Source: an uncultured Clostridiaceae bacterium | GTDB lineage: Bacteria > Bacillota > Clostridia > TANB77 > CAG-508 | Direction of reading: 5' to 3' | Length of the DNA stretch: 64,000 bases | Assembly: GCA_946998225.1 (NCBI GenBank) | Contig: CAMPYH010000004.1 | Span: forward strand, 1 to 64,000 | Shown: piece after piece, positions 1-8,490 of the stretch | Layout of the letters: each line of letters opens with the position of its first letter | Numbering within the stretch: the first letter of the stretch is position 1 | Notes under the pieces: model-generated | The model's database searches: none | What the model was told of the DNA's origin: nothing | What the model saw: the letters and a program-made list of their open reading frames with translations, nothing else | Made by a program: the position numbers and the translations under genes

Positions 1-237
1 AAAAAACAAGAAGAAAAACAAAAAGAAAAAAAGGAAGAAAAGCCAGAAGTTAAAACTAATGCAATAAAGGTTAAAAATGATACACAAATGTGCACGCTTC
101 CAATATATTATGCTAATAAAGTTGGTGAAATAAAGAAAGACGAAGAAATAGAGATAGTAGATAAAATAGGGACTTGGACTAAAATTAGAAATAAAGTAGG
201 AGCAGAAGGCTGGATATTACAGTCAGAAATTAATTAA
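1..237 (+). CDS. SH3-like domain protein, C-terminal part (5' end outside window)
   Basis: Only the last 78 codons are present; frame 1 is open from base 1 to TAA at 235-237. The visible part opens with a Lys/Glu/Gln-rich linker of about 15 residues. It is followed by a 55-60 residue segment whose pattern (TLPIYYANKVGEI, then EIVDKIGTWTKIR, then AEGWILQSEI) matches bacterial SH3 domains, which usually bind cell-wall peptides. The enzymatic or anchoring part would lie upstream and cannot be seen. The stop overlaps the ATG of the following comEC-like gene by one base, so the two are probably translationally coupled. The fold call rests on sequence pattern only. Confidence 0.6.
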   Translation, partial: KKQEEKQKEKKEEKPEVKTNAIKVKNDTQMCTLPIYYANKVGEIKKDEEIEIVDKIGTWTKIRNKVGAEGWILQSEIN

Positions 238-1823
238 TGATATATATAATGCTAGGAAGTATTATAGGAATAAGATTAGGGATATACAAAGATATATCCC
301 TTTTTATTTTAGCTATAATAATTATGTTTTTAATATATATTTTAAATACAAGGAAAAACTTAAATCCTAAAGATAGATATTTTTTAAGAAAAGAAATTTT
401 TTTAAGAGATTATTTACCAGTTATTAAAATTAAAGATATTTTAGTTTTTGTAATAAGTGCAATGTTTTTTGTAGTATATATAAATATTTTTGAAACAAGA
501 TATATAAATTTTGAAAATAATTTACTAATTAAAAATAAATATAGTTATGAAAAAATATATATTTTATCTAAAAGAGAAAGTGAATACAATAAAATATATA
601 CAGTGTATCTAATAAATGAAAAAGCTTTTGGAGATATAAAATGTAGTAAAAAAAATAAAGAAAGTTTAAAAGTAGGAAAAGCGTATTTAGGAAAAGTTAA
701 GTTTAATAAATTAGAAGATGAGTTTAACCCAAAGGGCTTTAGTGAAAGAAAATATAATCTATCGAGATTTAAAAAGTTTAAAGGAAAAGGCGAATTTTTT
801 AAAGAAAAAAATATAGATGTTCCAGTATATATAAAAGCTTTGGGTAATATATTTAAATTAAAAGAAAAAATATATTTAAATTATGGAAAATATATTAAAG
901 AAAAAATAGCTTTAGGGATTACTTTAGGAGATAAGGAATTTTTAGAAAAGAACATATTAGAATATTTCAAAAAGCTTAATATTTACCATATATTATCTGT
1001 TTCAGGAATGCATATTTCACTTCTTATATTTATCCTATCTAATTTAAAAATGTATTTTAAGAAAATTATAAAGATTAAAGGATTGGATTATGTTTTAGAT
1101 TTAATAAATTTAATAATCTTAATATCATATATTATCCTTACATTATTTTCTGTATCTACAATTAGAGCTTTTTTAATGTATTATTTAGCAGTAATTTTTA
1201 GAAAATTTAATCTTTCAGTAAGATTTATAGATATTTTAGCATTTGTATTTGTTTTAAATGTTTTAATAAATCCATATTTAATATTTTTTGCAGGGATATA
1301 TTTATCTTTTATGGCGGTATTTGGAATTAAAATTACAAGATATATTTTAGAAACAAAAAATGCATTAATATTAATACTAGTTATTAACATATTAATGCAG
1401 CCAATTTTAATATATTTTACAAGTATTCTTTCACTTAATTTTCTATTAGGAAATATTGTAATTACAAGTTTTTCTACATTTATAATTATTCTTACAAATA
1501 TTTTTATACTTCTTTTTTCTTTTAATATTATTATTTTAAAATTCAACTTATTTATTAATGTAATTTTAAAATATATATCAGCTCCAATATATGCACTTTT
1601 AGCCTTTGGGATAAATTTATTAAATAAAATATTAATATTTTTAATTAAAGCATTAAAGCCTTTAACATTTGAAGATATATACATGGAAAGTTTTAGCTTG
1701 TATTTTTACATAATCTACTATATTTTAATATATTTCATATTTAAGAGTATAAAGATAATGAAAAAGAAGAAAGAATATTTAATGCTTAATATATTTGAAG
1801 GAGAAAGTAGTGAAGAAGAATAA
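237..1823 (+). CDS. comEC: ComEC/Rec2 family DNA-uptake channel, membrane part only
   Basis: This 528-residue protein carries the ComEC competence domain, which forms the inner-membrane channel for single-stranded DNA during natural transformation. Two hydrophobic segments near the N-terminus are followed by a soluble region (about residues 95-200) and then many membrane helices (about 250-515). The family hallmark SVSGMHISLL lies around residue 256, just after a typical GITLGDK segment. Full-length ComEC of about 750 residues ends in a metallo-beta-lactamase domain. Here that domain is missing and is encoded by the next gene, which overlaps the 3' end. The ATG overlaps the stop of the gene before it. 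Identity is firm; whether the cell is competent cannot be told from this window. Confidence 0.88.
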   Translation: MIYIMLGSIIGIRLGIYKDISLFILAIIIMFLIYILNTRKNLNPKDRYFLRKEIFLRDYLPVIKIKDILVFVISAMFFVVYINIFETRYINFENNLLIKNKYSYEKIYILSKRESEYNKIYTVYLINEKAFGDIKCSKKNKESLKVGKAYLGKVKFNKLEDEFNPKGFSERKYNLSRFKKFKGKGEFFKEKNIDVPVYIKALGNIFKLKEKIYLNYGKYIKEKIALGITLGDKEFLEKNILEYFKKLNIYHILSVSGMHISLLIFILSNLKMYFKKIIKIKGLDYVLDLINLIILISYIILTLFSVSTIRAFLMYYLAVIFRKFNLSVRFIDILAFVFVLNVLINPYLIFFAGIYLSFMAVFGIKITRYILETKNALILILVINILMQPILIYFTSILSLNFLLGNIVITSFSTFIIILTNIFILLFSFNIIILKFNLFINVILKYISAPIYALLAFGINLLNKILIFLIKALKPLTFEDIYMESFSLYFYIIYYILIYFIFKSIKIMKKKKEYLMLNIFEGESSEEE

Positions 1824-2838
1824 AAAGACAGAAAGTATAAAAACTCTTCAAAAAAGAAAAGAAGAATATTATATAAAAAAGATGAATATATATTTTAAAA
1901 ATGAATATGTATTTATATTTAAAATCATTTTAATTATATTATTCTTAATGTTTTTATGCATAATATATAAAAACTGTTTTAGAAAAAGTGAATTTACAGA
2001 AATAGATTTTGTTTATGTAGGTGAAGGAAATGGAGCAGTTATTAAAACTAAAAGCGGGAAAAATATATTAATAGATACAGGTGAAGGATTTGGGAAAAAA
2101 TATGAACATGGCCTTAAAACGTTTATGCCATATATTTTAAATACAAAAAGTAAAAATATTTACAGGATGTATTTAAGTCACTTAGATTCAGACCATGCAG
2201 GAGGTGGAATATATATTAGTAAATTTTTAAATGTTAAAAATATATTTATACCATATATAGAAAAAAGCATTTTAGAAAAAGATAAAATATATAAAGAATT
2301 AAAAAAGGTTGCAAAAGAAAAAGATATTAGATTAAATAAAATACATGCTGGATTTAGTGAAAGAATAGATGAAATAAAAATAGATGTATTATGGCCAGAT
2401 AAATCTAAATTAATAGAAAAGAATAAAATGAATAACAACTCTCTTGTTATGATGCTTAATATTTATGGATATAAAATACTGTTTACTGGAGATATTGAAA
2501 AAGAGGCTGAAAAGGAAATTGTAAAAATGTATAAAAATAGTTTAAAAGCAGATATATTAGTTGTTCCACATCATGGCTCTAAAACATCTAGTAGTGAAGA
2601 ATTTTTAAAATGTGTAAAACCAGATTATGCAATATGTTCTTTAGGAAAAGATAATATGTTTAAACATCCAAATGATGAGATTGTTGAAAGATATAAAAAA
2701 TATAATATTAAATTTTTAAGAACAGATGAAAATGGTTGTATTAAATTAAAAGTATATAAAGATAAGTTTATGATTGAATCTTTTAAAACAAAGTTAAAAA
2801 ATAGTTTTTCTTTTAAAAAGAATATAAATAAGATATAA
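1810..2838 (+). CDS. ComEC C-terminal metallo-beta-lactamase domain as a separate membrane-anchored protein
   Basis: This metallo-beta-lactamase-fold protein matches the C-terminal half of ComEC, which is thought to degrade or process the non-transported DNA strand. The start is taken as GTG 1810, because AAGGAG at 1798-1803 is ideally spaced for it; a TTG at 1795 lies inside that ribosome binding site. A basic N-terminus and one membrane segment (about residues 33-52) precede the catalytic domain. Metal-binding motifs are SHLDSDHAGG (from residue 123), FTGDIE and VPHHGSK. It overlaps the upstream comEC gene by 14 bases, so the halves are made together. Independent MBL hydrolases of this type also exist, but the position directly after a ComEC lacking this domain favours a split ComEC. 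Confidence 0.85.
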   Translation: MKKNKKTESIKTLQKRKEEYYIKKMNIYFKNEYVFIFKIILIILFLMFLCIIYKNCFRKSEFTEIDFVYVGEGNGAVIKTKSGKNILIDTGEGFGKKYEHGLKTFMPYILNTKSKNIYRMYLSHLDSDHAGGGIYISKFLNVKNIFIPYIEKSILEKDKIYKELKKVAKEKDIRLNKIHAGFSERIDEIKIDVLWPDKSKLIEKNKMNNNSLVMMLNIYGYKILFTGDIEKEAEKEIVKMYKNSLKADILVVPHHGSKTSSSEEFLKCVKPDYAICSLGKDNMFKHPNDEIVERYKKYNIKFLRTDENGCIKLKVYKDKFMIESFKTKLKNSFSFKKNINKI

Positions 2839-2865
2839 TAAAGCGTATAAAAACGTGAGGGAAAT

Positions 2866-4323
2866 ATGGGATTTAAGATAAAGAGGCAAAAAGAAAATAG
2901 AGAAGAGAATAAAAGTAAAGAGAAAAATAAATATACAGTAAATTTATATACATTAGGATGTAGAACAAATACATATGAGACTTTTGCAATGATGACAGAT
3001 TTAAAAAACGCTGGATTTGAAATTGTACCATTTGAAGAAAAAGCGGATTTTAGTATTGTAAATTCTTGTAGTGTTACAAATATGTCTGAAAGAAAAACAA
3101 GACAAGTTATAAACAAAGAAAAAAAGAAAAATCCAGAAGGAACTTATATATGTGTGGGGTGTTATGCACAACATGCAAAACCTGATGAAATTAATGCAGA
3201 TTTACTTCTTGGAAATAAAGAAAAAACAGAGATTTCTAAATACATATTAGATTATATAGATAACAATAAAGAAAAATTTGAAAATAAAAATAGAGATAAT
3301 GTAAGTAGTAAAGAGAATGTAGAATATAACAGATTTTCAGAAAAAATAGTATCAGATGTTTTTGAAGATAAGAAATACAAGGAATTTAAATATAGTGCAA
3401 ACTATATAGATGAAGGAAGAACAAGAGCAATCGTTAAAATACAAGATGGTTGTGATAGGTTTTGTACATATTGTATTATTCCATATTTAAGAGGGAGAGT
3501 TAGATCTAGAGAAATTGAAAATATATTAAATGAAATAAAGGAAGATGTAGCAAATGGTGCAAAGGAAATAGTGCTTACAGGAATTCATATGACATCTTTT
3601 GGAAAAGATTTTGGATATAAGGAAGATCTAATAAGTTTATTAGAAGAAATAAACAAGATAGATGGCGTTAAAAGAATAAGGATTGGTTCTCTTGAACCTA
3701 AAATAATTACAGATGAATTTATAGAAAGAATAAAAAAACTAGACAAACTTTGTATGCAATTACATTTATCTATGCAAAGCGGATCAGATACTGTTCTTGA
3801 AAGAATGAAGAGAAGATATACAGCAGAGGAATATATGGATGCTGTATTTAAATTAAAATATAATATTCCAGATATTAGAATAACAACAGATGTTATTGTA
3901 GGTTTTCCAGGTGAAACAGAAGAAGAATTTAATGAAACATATGAGAATTTAAAAAAGTTAAAACTTTTTAAAACACATATATTTAAATATTCTCCAAGAG
4001 AAGGAACAGTTGCAGCTAAAATGGATGGACAAATTGACGGTAATATTAAAAATGAAAGATCAAAAAAGCTTTTGGAACTTAATAAAAAACATGCATTAGA
4101 ATTTTTAGAAAACGATTTAGGAAAAGAATTAGAAGTATTATTTGAACAAGAAAAAAATGGAATATATTTCGGATACACAAAAAATTATACAAAAGTTGGT
4201 GTAAAAAAAGAGGATGTAAACAGAAATATAATAAATGAAATAGTGAAAGTTAAAGCAAAAAGTGTTGAAAACAAAGAGGCGGAAGATAGTCTAGAAATAT
4301 ATATATTAGGTGAAATAGAATAA
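2866..4323 (+). CDS. mtaB: tRNA t6A37 methylthiotransferase MtaB
   Basis: A radical-SAM enzyme that converts N6-threonylcarbamoyladenosine at tRNA position 37 to its 2-methylthio form. Domains in order: an N-terminal MTTase domain whose three cysteines (C32 in LGCRTN, C68 in NSCSV, C99 in VGCYA) bind one iron-sulfur cluster; the radical-SAM core with CxxxCxxC at C196, C200 and C203; and a C-terminal TRAM-like RNA-binding segment. The motif RTRAIVKIQDGCDRFC is typical of the MtaB branch rather than MiaB or RimO. The roughly 22-residue charged N-terminal extension before the MTTase domain is slightly unusual. At 485 residues it is a little longer than the usual 430-450. The gene follows the split comEC pair by 27 bases and probably shares its transcript. 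Confidence 0.9.
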   Translation: MGFKIKRQKENREENKSKEKNKYTVNLYTLGCRTNTYETFAMMTDLKNAGFEIVPFEEKADFSIVNSCSVTNMSERKTRQVINKEKKKNPEGTYICVGCYAQHAKPDEINADLLLGNKEKTEISKYILDYIDNNKEKFENKNRDNVSSKENVEYNRFSEKIVSDVFEDKKYKEFKYSANYIDEGRTRAIVKIQDGCDRFCTYCIIPYLRGRVRSREIENILNEIKEDVANGAKEIVLTGIHMTSFGKDFGYKEDLISLLEEINKIDGVKRIRIGSLEPKIITDEFIERIKKLDKLCMQLHLSMQSGSDTVLERMKRRYTAEEYMDAVFKLKYNIPDIRITTDVIVGFPGETEEEFNETYENLKKLKLFKTHIFKYSPREGTVAAKMDGQIDGNIKNERSKKLLELNKKHALEFLENDLGKELEVLFEQEKNGIYFGYTKNYTKVGVKKEDVNRNIINEIVKVKAKSVENKEAEDSLEIYILGEIE

Positions 4324-4417
4324 ATATAAATATTACAAAAATAATACATAAATAAAAAAATAGTAGTTTTATTAAAAAAATAAGGATAGTATAGCTCCAT
4401 AATAAGGAGAAAACTCT

Positions 4418-4687
4418 GTGATAAAATTTAAACTAAATAGTAGCGGAATATTCGTAGAAGTAGAAACTAAAGTATCTGAAAATAATAAAAAAGAAATTTT
4501 AAAAGAAACTCTTCCTGCAAAAGAAAGCTTTTGGTCAAAAATGGCAAGATTCTTTTATGATTCATATATTATGCTTAAAAAACAAATTGAAGGTAATTTA
4601 AAAACAGATACAAAAGAAGATAAATTAATAGGTTTTAAAGATTACTGGAATGAAGATGAAAAGTATAAAGAGTTTTTTGGAATGTAA
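4418..4687 (+). CDS. small hypothetical protein
   Basis: An 89-residue soluble protein that I do not recognise. It starts at GTG 4418, preceded by AAGGAG about eight bases upstream. The first 20 residues look like beta strands (IKFKLNSSGIFVEVETKV). A charged linker and an aromatic-rich amphipathic stretch follow (WSKMARFFYDSYIMLKKQ), and the end is acidic. No signal peptide, metal site or catalytic motif is visible. It lies about 95 bases after mtaB and just before a strong terminator, so it may be the last gene of that transcript. Confidence 0.6.
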   Translation: MIKFKLNSSGIFVEVETKVSENNKKEILKETLPAKESFWSKMARFFYDSYIMLKKQIEGNLKTDTKEDKLIGFKDYWNEDEKYKEFFGM

Positions 4688-4737
4688 TTAACAATAATTA
4701 AATAAAAAGACTAAAGAAAAATAAATGAAAAAAAATG

Positions 4738-4768
4738 AAAACAGGAAAAGTCCTGTTTTTATTTTTTT
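4738..4768 (+). terminator. Rho-independent terminator after the mtaB transcript
   Basis: The stem AACAGGA (4740-4746) pairs with TCCTGTT (4751-4757) around the loop AAAG, extended by A-T pairs and followed by a run of T broken by one A. Confidence 0.85.
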
Positions 4769-4785
4769 ATATCTTTTTTTACCTT

Positions 4786-4812
4786 TTGATTTTAAATCTT
4801 TTTATGTATAAT
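4786..4812 (+). promoter_or_regulatory. probable promoter of the ABC exporter pair
   Basis: TTGATT at 4786-4791 and a perfect TATAAT at 4807-4812 are 15 bases apart, somewhat short of the ideal 17. The site lies between the terminator and the ATG at 4845, so a promoter is expected here. Confidence 0.5.
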
Positions 4813-4844
4813 ATGAATATATAAATAAAAAAGCAGAGATATTA

Positions 4845-6548
4845 ATGAAAGAATTTTTAAAATATATAAAAAATAAAAAGACCATAATGTTTTTTATACT
4901 ACTGTTTTTAGCATTCGATGTATTTGCTACAACAGTTAGTCCAAAGATATATGGATCTATAGTAGACAATGGAATTTTAGTTAAAAACTTAGATGTAATT
5001 AAAAGTAAAGGTTTAACTTTATTTTTAATATCTTTTTCATCTATTTTTATAAATAGTTTATGTGCATATTTGATAACTAAACTTAGTATGGATTTTGGAA
5101 CTCATTTAAGTGAAAAGGTTTTTAATAAAATACAAACACTTTCTTTTAATGACCTAGGTGAGTTTGAAACATCATCAATTGTAAATAGAGCTGCAAGGGA
5201 TACTAAAAATATTGCAGTGTTTTTTGCTGAAATAGTTAAAAATCTTTTAAGAGTGCCTTTTGTTATGGGTTTTGCAATATATTTTGCATATAATATTAGT
5301 AAAAAACTTACATTAGCGGCTTTTTTGATTTTTCCAGTTGTATTTTTAATGATATTTATTGTTGGAAGAATAGTTCATAAAATTACTACAAAATTAAATA
5401 AAGAAGCAGATCATATGAACAATTTAATTAAAGAAAATATTGAAGGTATAAAAGATGTAAAGATATATAGCCTGGAGCAAGAACAACTTAATAATTTTGA
5501 TGCATCAAATAAAAAGATAAAAAGATATGCAGATAAAACTGTTAAATCTATAAACTTTATTATACCAGTAATAATATTTGCAATTGAATTAATTATTGCA
5601 TATGTACTTTGGCTTGGAGTAATAGAAATTAAAAGCGGAGAGCTTGAACCGGGAAGTTTAATAGCGCTTTTTATGTATTTATTTCAAATTATAGGGATGA
5701 TAACAATTGCTGCAGAAAACTTTAGAGGATTTTTTTCTGTTAAATCTAGTATAAAAAGAGTTAACGAAATTTTAGATTTAGAAGAACATATGGAATCTCC
5801 TTGTGGTAGATATATAGAAGATATAGATAAAATTAATCTTGAGCTTAAAAATGTTTCTTTAAATATTAATGAGAAAGATATTTTAAAAGATATTAATTTA
5901 AAAATAAATGATGGAACAAGTGTTGGAATTATTGGAAATATTGGATCATCTAAAACATCACTTTTAAATATAATACTAAGAGTTATGAAAGAAACAAACG
6001 GTGAAGTGCTTTTAAACGGAATAAATATTAATAATTATTCTGAAAAAGCATATTTAAGCAAAATAGGTTATGTGCCACAAAAACTAGTAATGCTATCTGG
6101 AACAATAAAAGATAATATAAAGATGGGTAAAAGTATATCTGATGAAGAAATAATAGCGGCACTTAAAATTGCAGAAGCAAAAGAGTTTATAGATAAATAT
6201 CCAGATGGAATAATGCATGAAAGTGTAGAAGGTGGAAAAAACTTTTCAGGTGGTCAAAAACAAAGAATAAATATAGCAAGAGCTATTGTAAGAAAACCAA
6301 AGATATTAATATTAGATGATGCAACATCAGCTATAGATATAAAAACTGAAAAACGAATTTGGAACAATATAAAAGAAGAATTAGGAGATATAACAAAAAT
6401 TGTTGTATCACAAAGAATAAGTAGTATTAAAGATATGGACATGATAGTTGTTATGGATAATGGTCAAATATCTAATATAGGAACACATGAAGAACTTTTA
6501 GGAAAAGATGAAATATATACTAAAATAAATATGGTGCAAAATGGATAA
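4845..6548 (+). CDS. heterodimeric ABC exporter subunit with degenerate ATPase motifs
   Basis: A 567-residue half-transporter with six membrane helices (about residues 10-310) fused to an ATP-binding domain. The nucleotide-binding domain has a good signature, FSGGQKQ (468 onward). The other catalytic elements are altered: the Walker A reads GNIGSSKT (364-371) with Ser for the last Gly, the Walker B acidic pair is Asp-Asp (491-492) instead of Asp-Glu, and the switch histidine is Gln523. This is what is expected of the non-hydrolysing half of an asymmetric exporter such as BmrC/BmrD or TM287/288. The next gene overlaps by eight bases and supplies the complementary motifs. The family usually exports drugs, peptides or lipids; the substrate cannot be inferred. 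Confidence 0.88.
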   Translation: MKEFLKYIKNKKTIMFFILLFLAFDVFATTVSPKIYGSIVDNGILVKNLDVIKSKGLTLFLISFSSIFINSLCAYLITKLSMDFGTHLSEKVFNKIQTLSFNDLGEFETSSIVNRAARDTKNIAVFFAEIVKNLLRVPFVMGFAIYFAYNISKKLTLAAFLIFPVVFLMIFIVGRIVHKITTKLNKEADHMNNLIKENIEGIKDVKIYSLEQEQLNNFDASNKKIKRYADKTVKSINFIIPVIIFAIELIIAYVLWLGVIEIKSGELEPGSLIALFMYLFQIIGMITIAAENFRGFFSVKSSIKRVNEILDLEEHMESPCGRYIEDIDKINLELKNVSLNINEKDILKDINLKINDGTSVGIIGNIGSSKTSLLNIILRVMKETNGEVLLNGININNYSEKAYLSKIGYVPQKLVMLSGTIKDNIKMGKSISDEEIIAALKIAEAKEFIDKYPDGIMHESVEGGKNFSGGQKQRINIARAIVRKPKILILDDATSAIDIKTEKRIWNNIKEELGDITKIVVSQRISSIKDMDMIVVMDNGQISNIGTHEELLGKDEIYTKINMVQNG

Positions 6549-8388
6549 AGAAAAAAATAAAAATAAAAAAGTAACTAAAAGTGGAATTAAAGAACTTTTT
6601 AGTCTTATAAAGCAAGATAAAAAAACATATTTTTTTGCTATTTTCTTAAGAATTATTGCAATGGGTATATCTCTTTATATAACAATAATCTTAGGAAAAA
6701 TGGTAGATGGAATTGTAAAAGGTAATTATGATCTTTTTACATCTAGCTTAAAAATGTTTTTTGCTTTTTCTATGACAAGTCTTTTTTTAAACACTGTAGG
6801 TCTTATGAATATTGCACTTCTTACACAAAATATAATGTATAAATTAAGAAGAAGATTAAACAGACACATTCAATTTTTACCAATAAGAAAGTTTGAAGAA
6901 AAAAAATCTGGTGAATTAATTTCTCTTTTTTCAATAGATATGGAGCAAATCTCTGTTGTTTTAGATCAAAGCTTGGTAGGAGTTTTTATAGCTGGACTTG
7001 AAATTTTAGTTAATATTATTTTTATAATTTACCTAAATTATATACTTGGATTAATTTCAGCTTTTACAGCCTTTTGTATAATGGCACTTGTATTTAACTT
7101 TGGTAAAAAGGTAAGAAAATATAGTAAAAAAAGAATGGAAAGCTATGGAGAAATATATAGCTATATTGAAGAGATAGTATCAAATCAAGTATTTGTTAAA
7201 ATATATAATTATGAAGAAAAAGCTAAAGAAGATTATCATAAAAAGGCAGCAGAGTTAAAAAGATATAGCATTACATCAGGATTATATAAAAATTTAATAG
7301 AATTTATATCATCTGGTGGAATAAATTTATTAAATGCAGTTGTAATAGGACTTGGATCATATCTAGCGTTTAATAATTTATTAGAAATAGCATCACTTAC
7401 AATGATACTTAAGGTAAGCGCAAATTTAATTGAACCAATAACACGTATATCTACAGAAACATCTAGAATATATGAGGGAATTGCAAGTAGTGAAAGAATG
7501 TTTAAAACGCTTGATTCTGAAGAAGAGGTAGATAAAGGAAATGTTTCTATAATAAATGAAGATGGAATATATTATTGGTATAATGAAAAACAAAAAATAC
7601 ATAAAAAAATTAAAGGTGAAATTGAGTTTAAAAATGTATCTTATGAATATAAAGATGAAATAGATAATATAGAAAAACATAAAGGAAAAGAAAATAAATT
7701 TAGTATATCTAATTTAAACTTTAGAATAAAAGAAAATGAGACACTTGCTATAGTTGGAAAAACAGGTGCAGGGAAAAGTACAATAACTAATTTAATAACA
7801 AGATTTTATGAAATAGATGAAGGAAGTATTTTAATAGATGGAATAGATGTAAGGGATATAAGAAAAAAAGATTTAAGAAAAGTAATTAGTATGGTTATTC
7901 AAGATATTAATTTATTTTCTGGAACAGTTTATGAAAATATTAGATATGGTAATTTAAAAATTACTAAAGAAGAGGTATTAGAAATCGCTAATAAACTTGG
8001 TGTAATGGATATAATAGGTAATTTCAAAGATGGAATAGATACAAATATATCTAAAGATGATCAAAACATTAGTGAAGGTGAGAAGCAAGTTATATCTGTA
8101 TTAAGAGCGGCTGTTTCAAACCCAAATATACTTATACTAGATGAGGCAACATCTAAAGTGGATACTCTTACAGAAGAAAAAATACAAGAAGGAATAAATA
8201 TTTTAAAACAAAATACTATAAATATTGTTATTGCACATAGACTTTCTACTATACGTAGTGCAGATTATATAATGGTTTTATCTAATGGAAGTATAGTTGA
8301 AATGGGAAATCATGAAGAATTATATAATAAAAAAGGATTATATTATTCAATGATTGAAACAGGTAAAAATGATTTTGATCTAAAATAG
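6541..8388 (+). CDS. heterodimeric ABC exporter subunit, catalytic partner
   Basis: This 615-residue half-transporter pairs with the preceding gene. It has six membrane helices (about residues 30-310), then an ATPase domain with canonical Walker A GKTGAGKS (406-413), catalytic Glu535 in LDEATS, and switch His566 in IAHRLS. Its signature is degenerate, reading ISEGEKQ from residue 510 instead of LSGGQ. The active composite site would therefore combine its Walker motifs with the SGGQ of the partner, while the reciprocal site is dead. The linker between membrane and ATPase parts is longer than usual and charged. Function is inferred as multidrug or lipid export. Confidence 0.88.
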   Translation: MDKEKNKNKKVTKSGIKELFSLIKQDKKTYFFAIFLRIIAMGISLYITIILGKMVDGIVKGNYDLFTSSLKMFFAFSMTSLFLNTVGLMNIALLTQNIMYKLRRRLNRHIQFLPIRKFEEKKSGELISLFSIDMEQISVVLDQSLVGVFIAGLEILVNIIFIIYLNYILGLISAFTAFCIMALVFNFGKKVRKYSKKRMESYGEIYSYIEEIVSNQVFVKIYNYEEKAKEDYHKKAAELKRYSITSGLYKNLIEFISSGGINLLNAVVIGLGSYLAFNNLLEIASLTMILKVSANLIEPITRISTETSRIYEGIASSERMFKTLDSEEEVDKGNVSIINEDGIYYWYNEKQKIHKKIKGEIEFKNVSYEYKDEIDNIEKHKGKENKFSISNLNFRIKENETLAIVGKTGAGKSTITNLITRFYEIDEGSILIDGIDVRDIRKKDLRKVISMVIQDINLFSGTVYENIRYGNLKITKEEVLEIANKLGVMDIIGNFKDGIDTNISKDDQNISEGEKQVISVLRAAVSNPNILILDEATSKVDTLTEEKIQEGINILKQNTINIVIAHRLSTIRSADYIMVLSNGSIVEMGNHEELYNKKGLYYSMIETGKNDFDLK

Positions 8389-8404
8389 CAAAAGTTAAAT
8401 ACAA

Positions 8405-8433
8405 TTGAATAATCAAGGGTTTTATGGTATATT
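8405..8433 (+). promoter_or_regulatory. probable promoter of the glmU-ileS operon
   Basis: TTGAAT (8405-8410) and TATATT (8428-8433) are 17 bases apart, and TGG directly before the -10 box forms an extended -10 element. It lies about 60 bases before the glmU-like start codon. Confidence 0.6.
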
Positions 8434-8490
8434 TTGTTAATGAATTAATAAAAATTAAAGTAAAATAAAAAGAAAAGAGGAATTAAATAT

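Noticed and set aside
1795..1809. TTG 1795 as start of the ComEC hydrolase half
   Set aside because: It lies inside the AAGGAG site that fits GTG 1810 much better.
3585..4178. Long minus-strand frame opposite mtaB
   Set aside because: It overlaps a well-supported gene, has no ribosome binding site, and its hydrophobic/serine-rich composition is the antisense image of an AT-rich gene. The same applies to other long antisense frames, such as 32964-33827 and 39886-40620.
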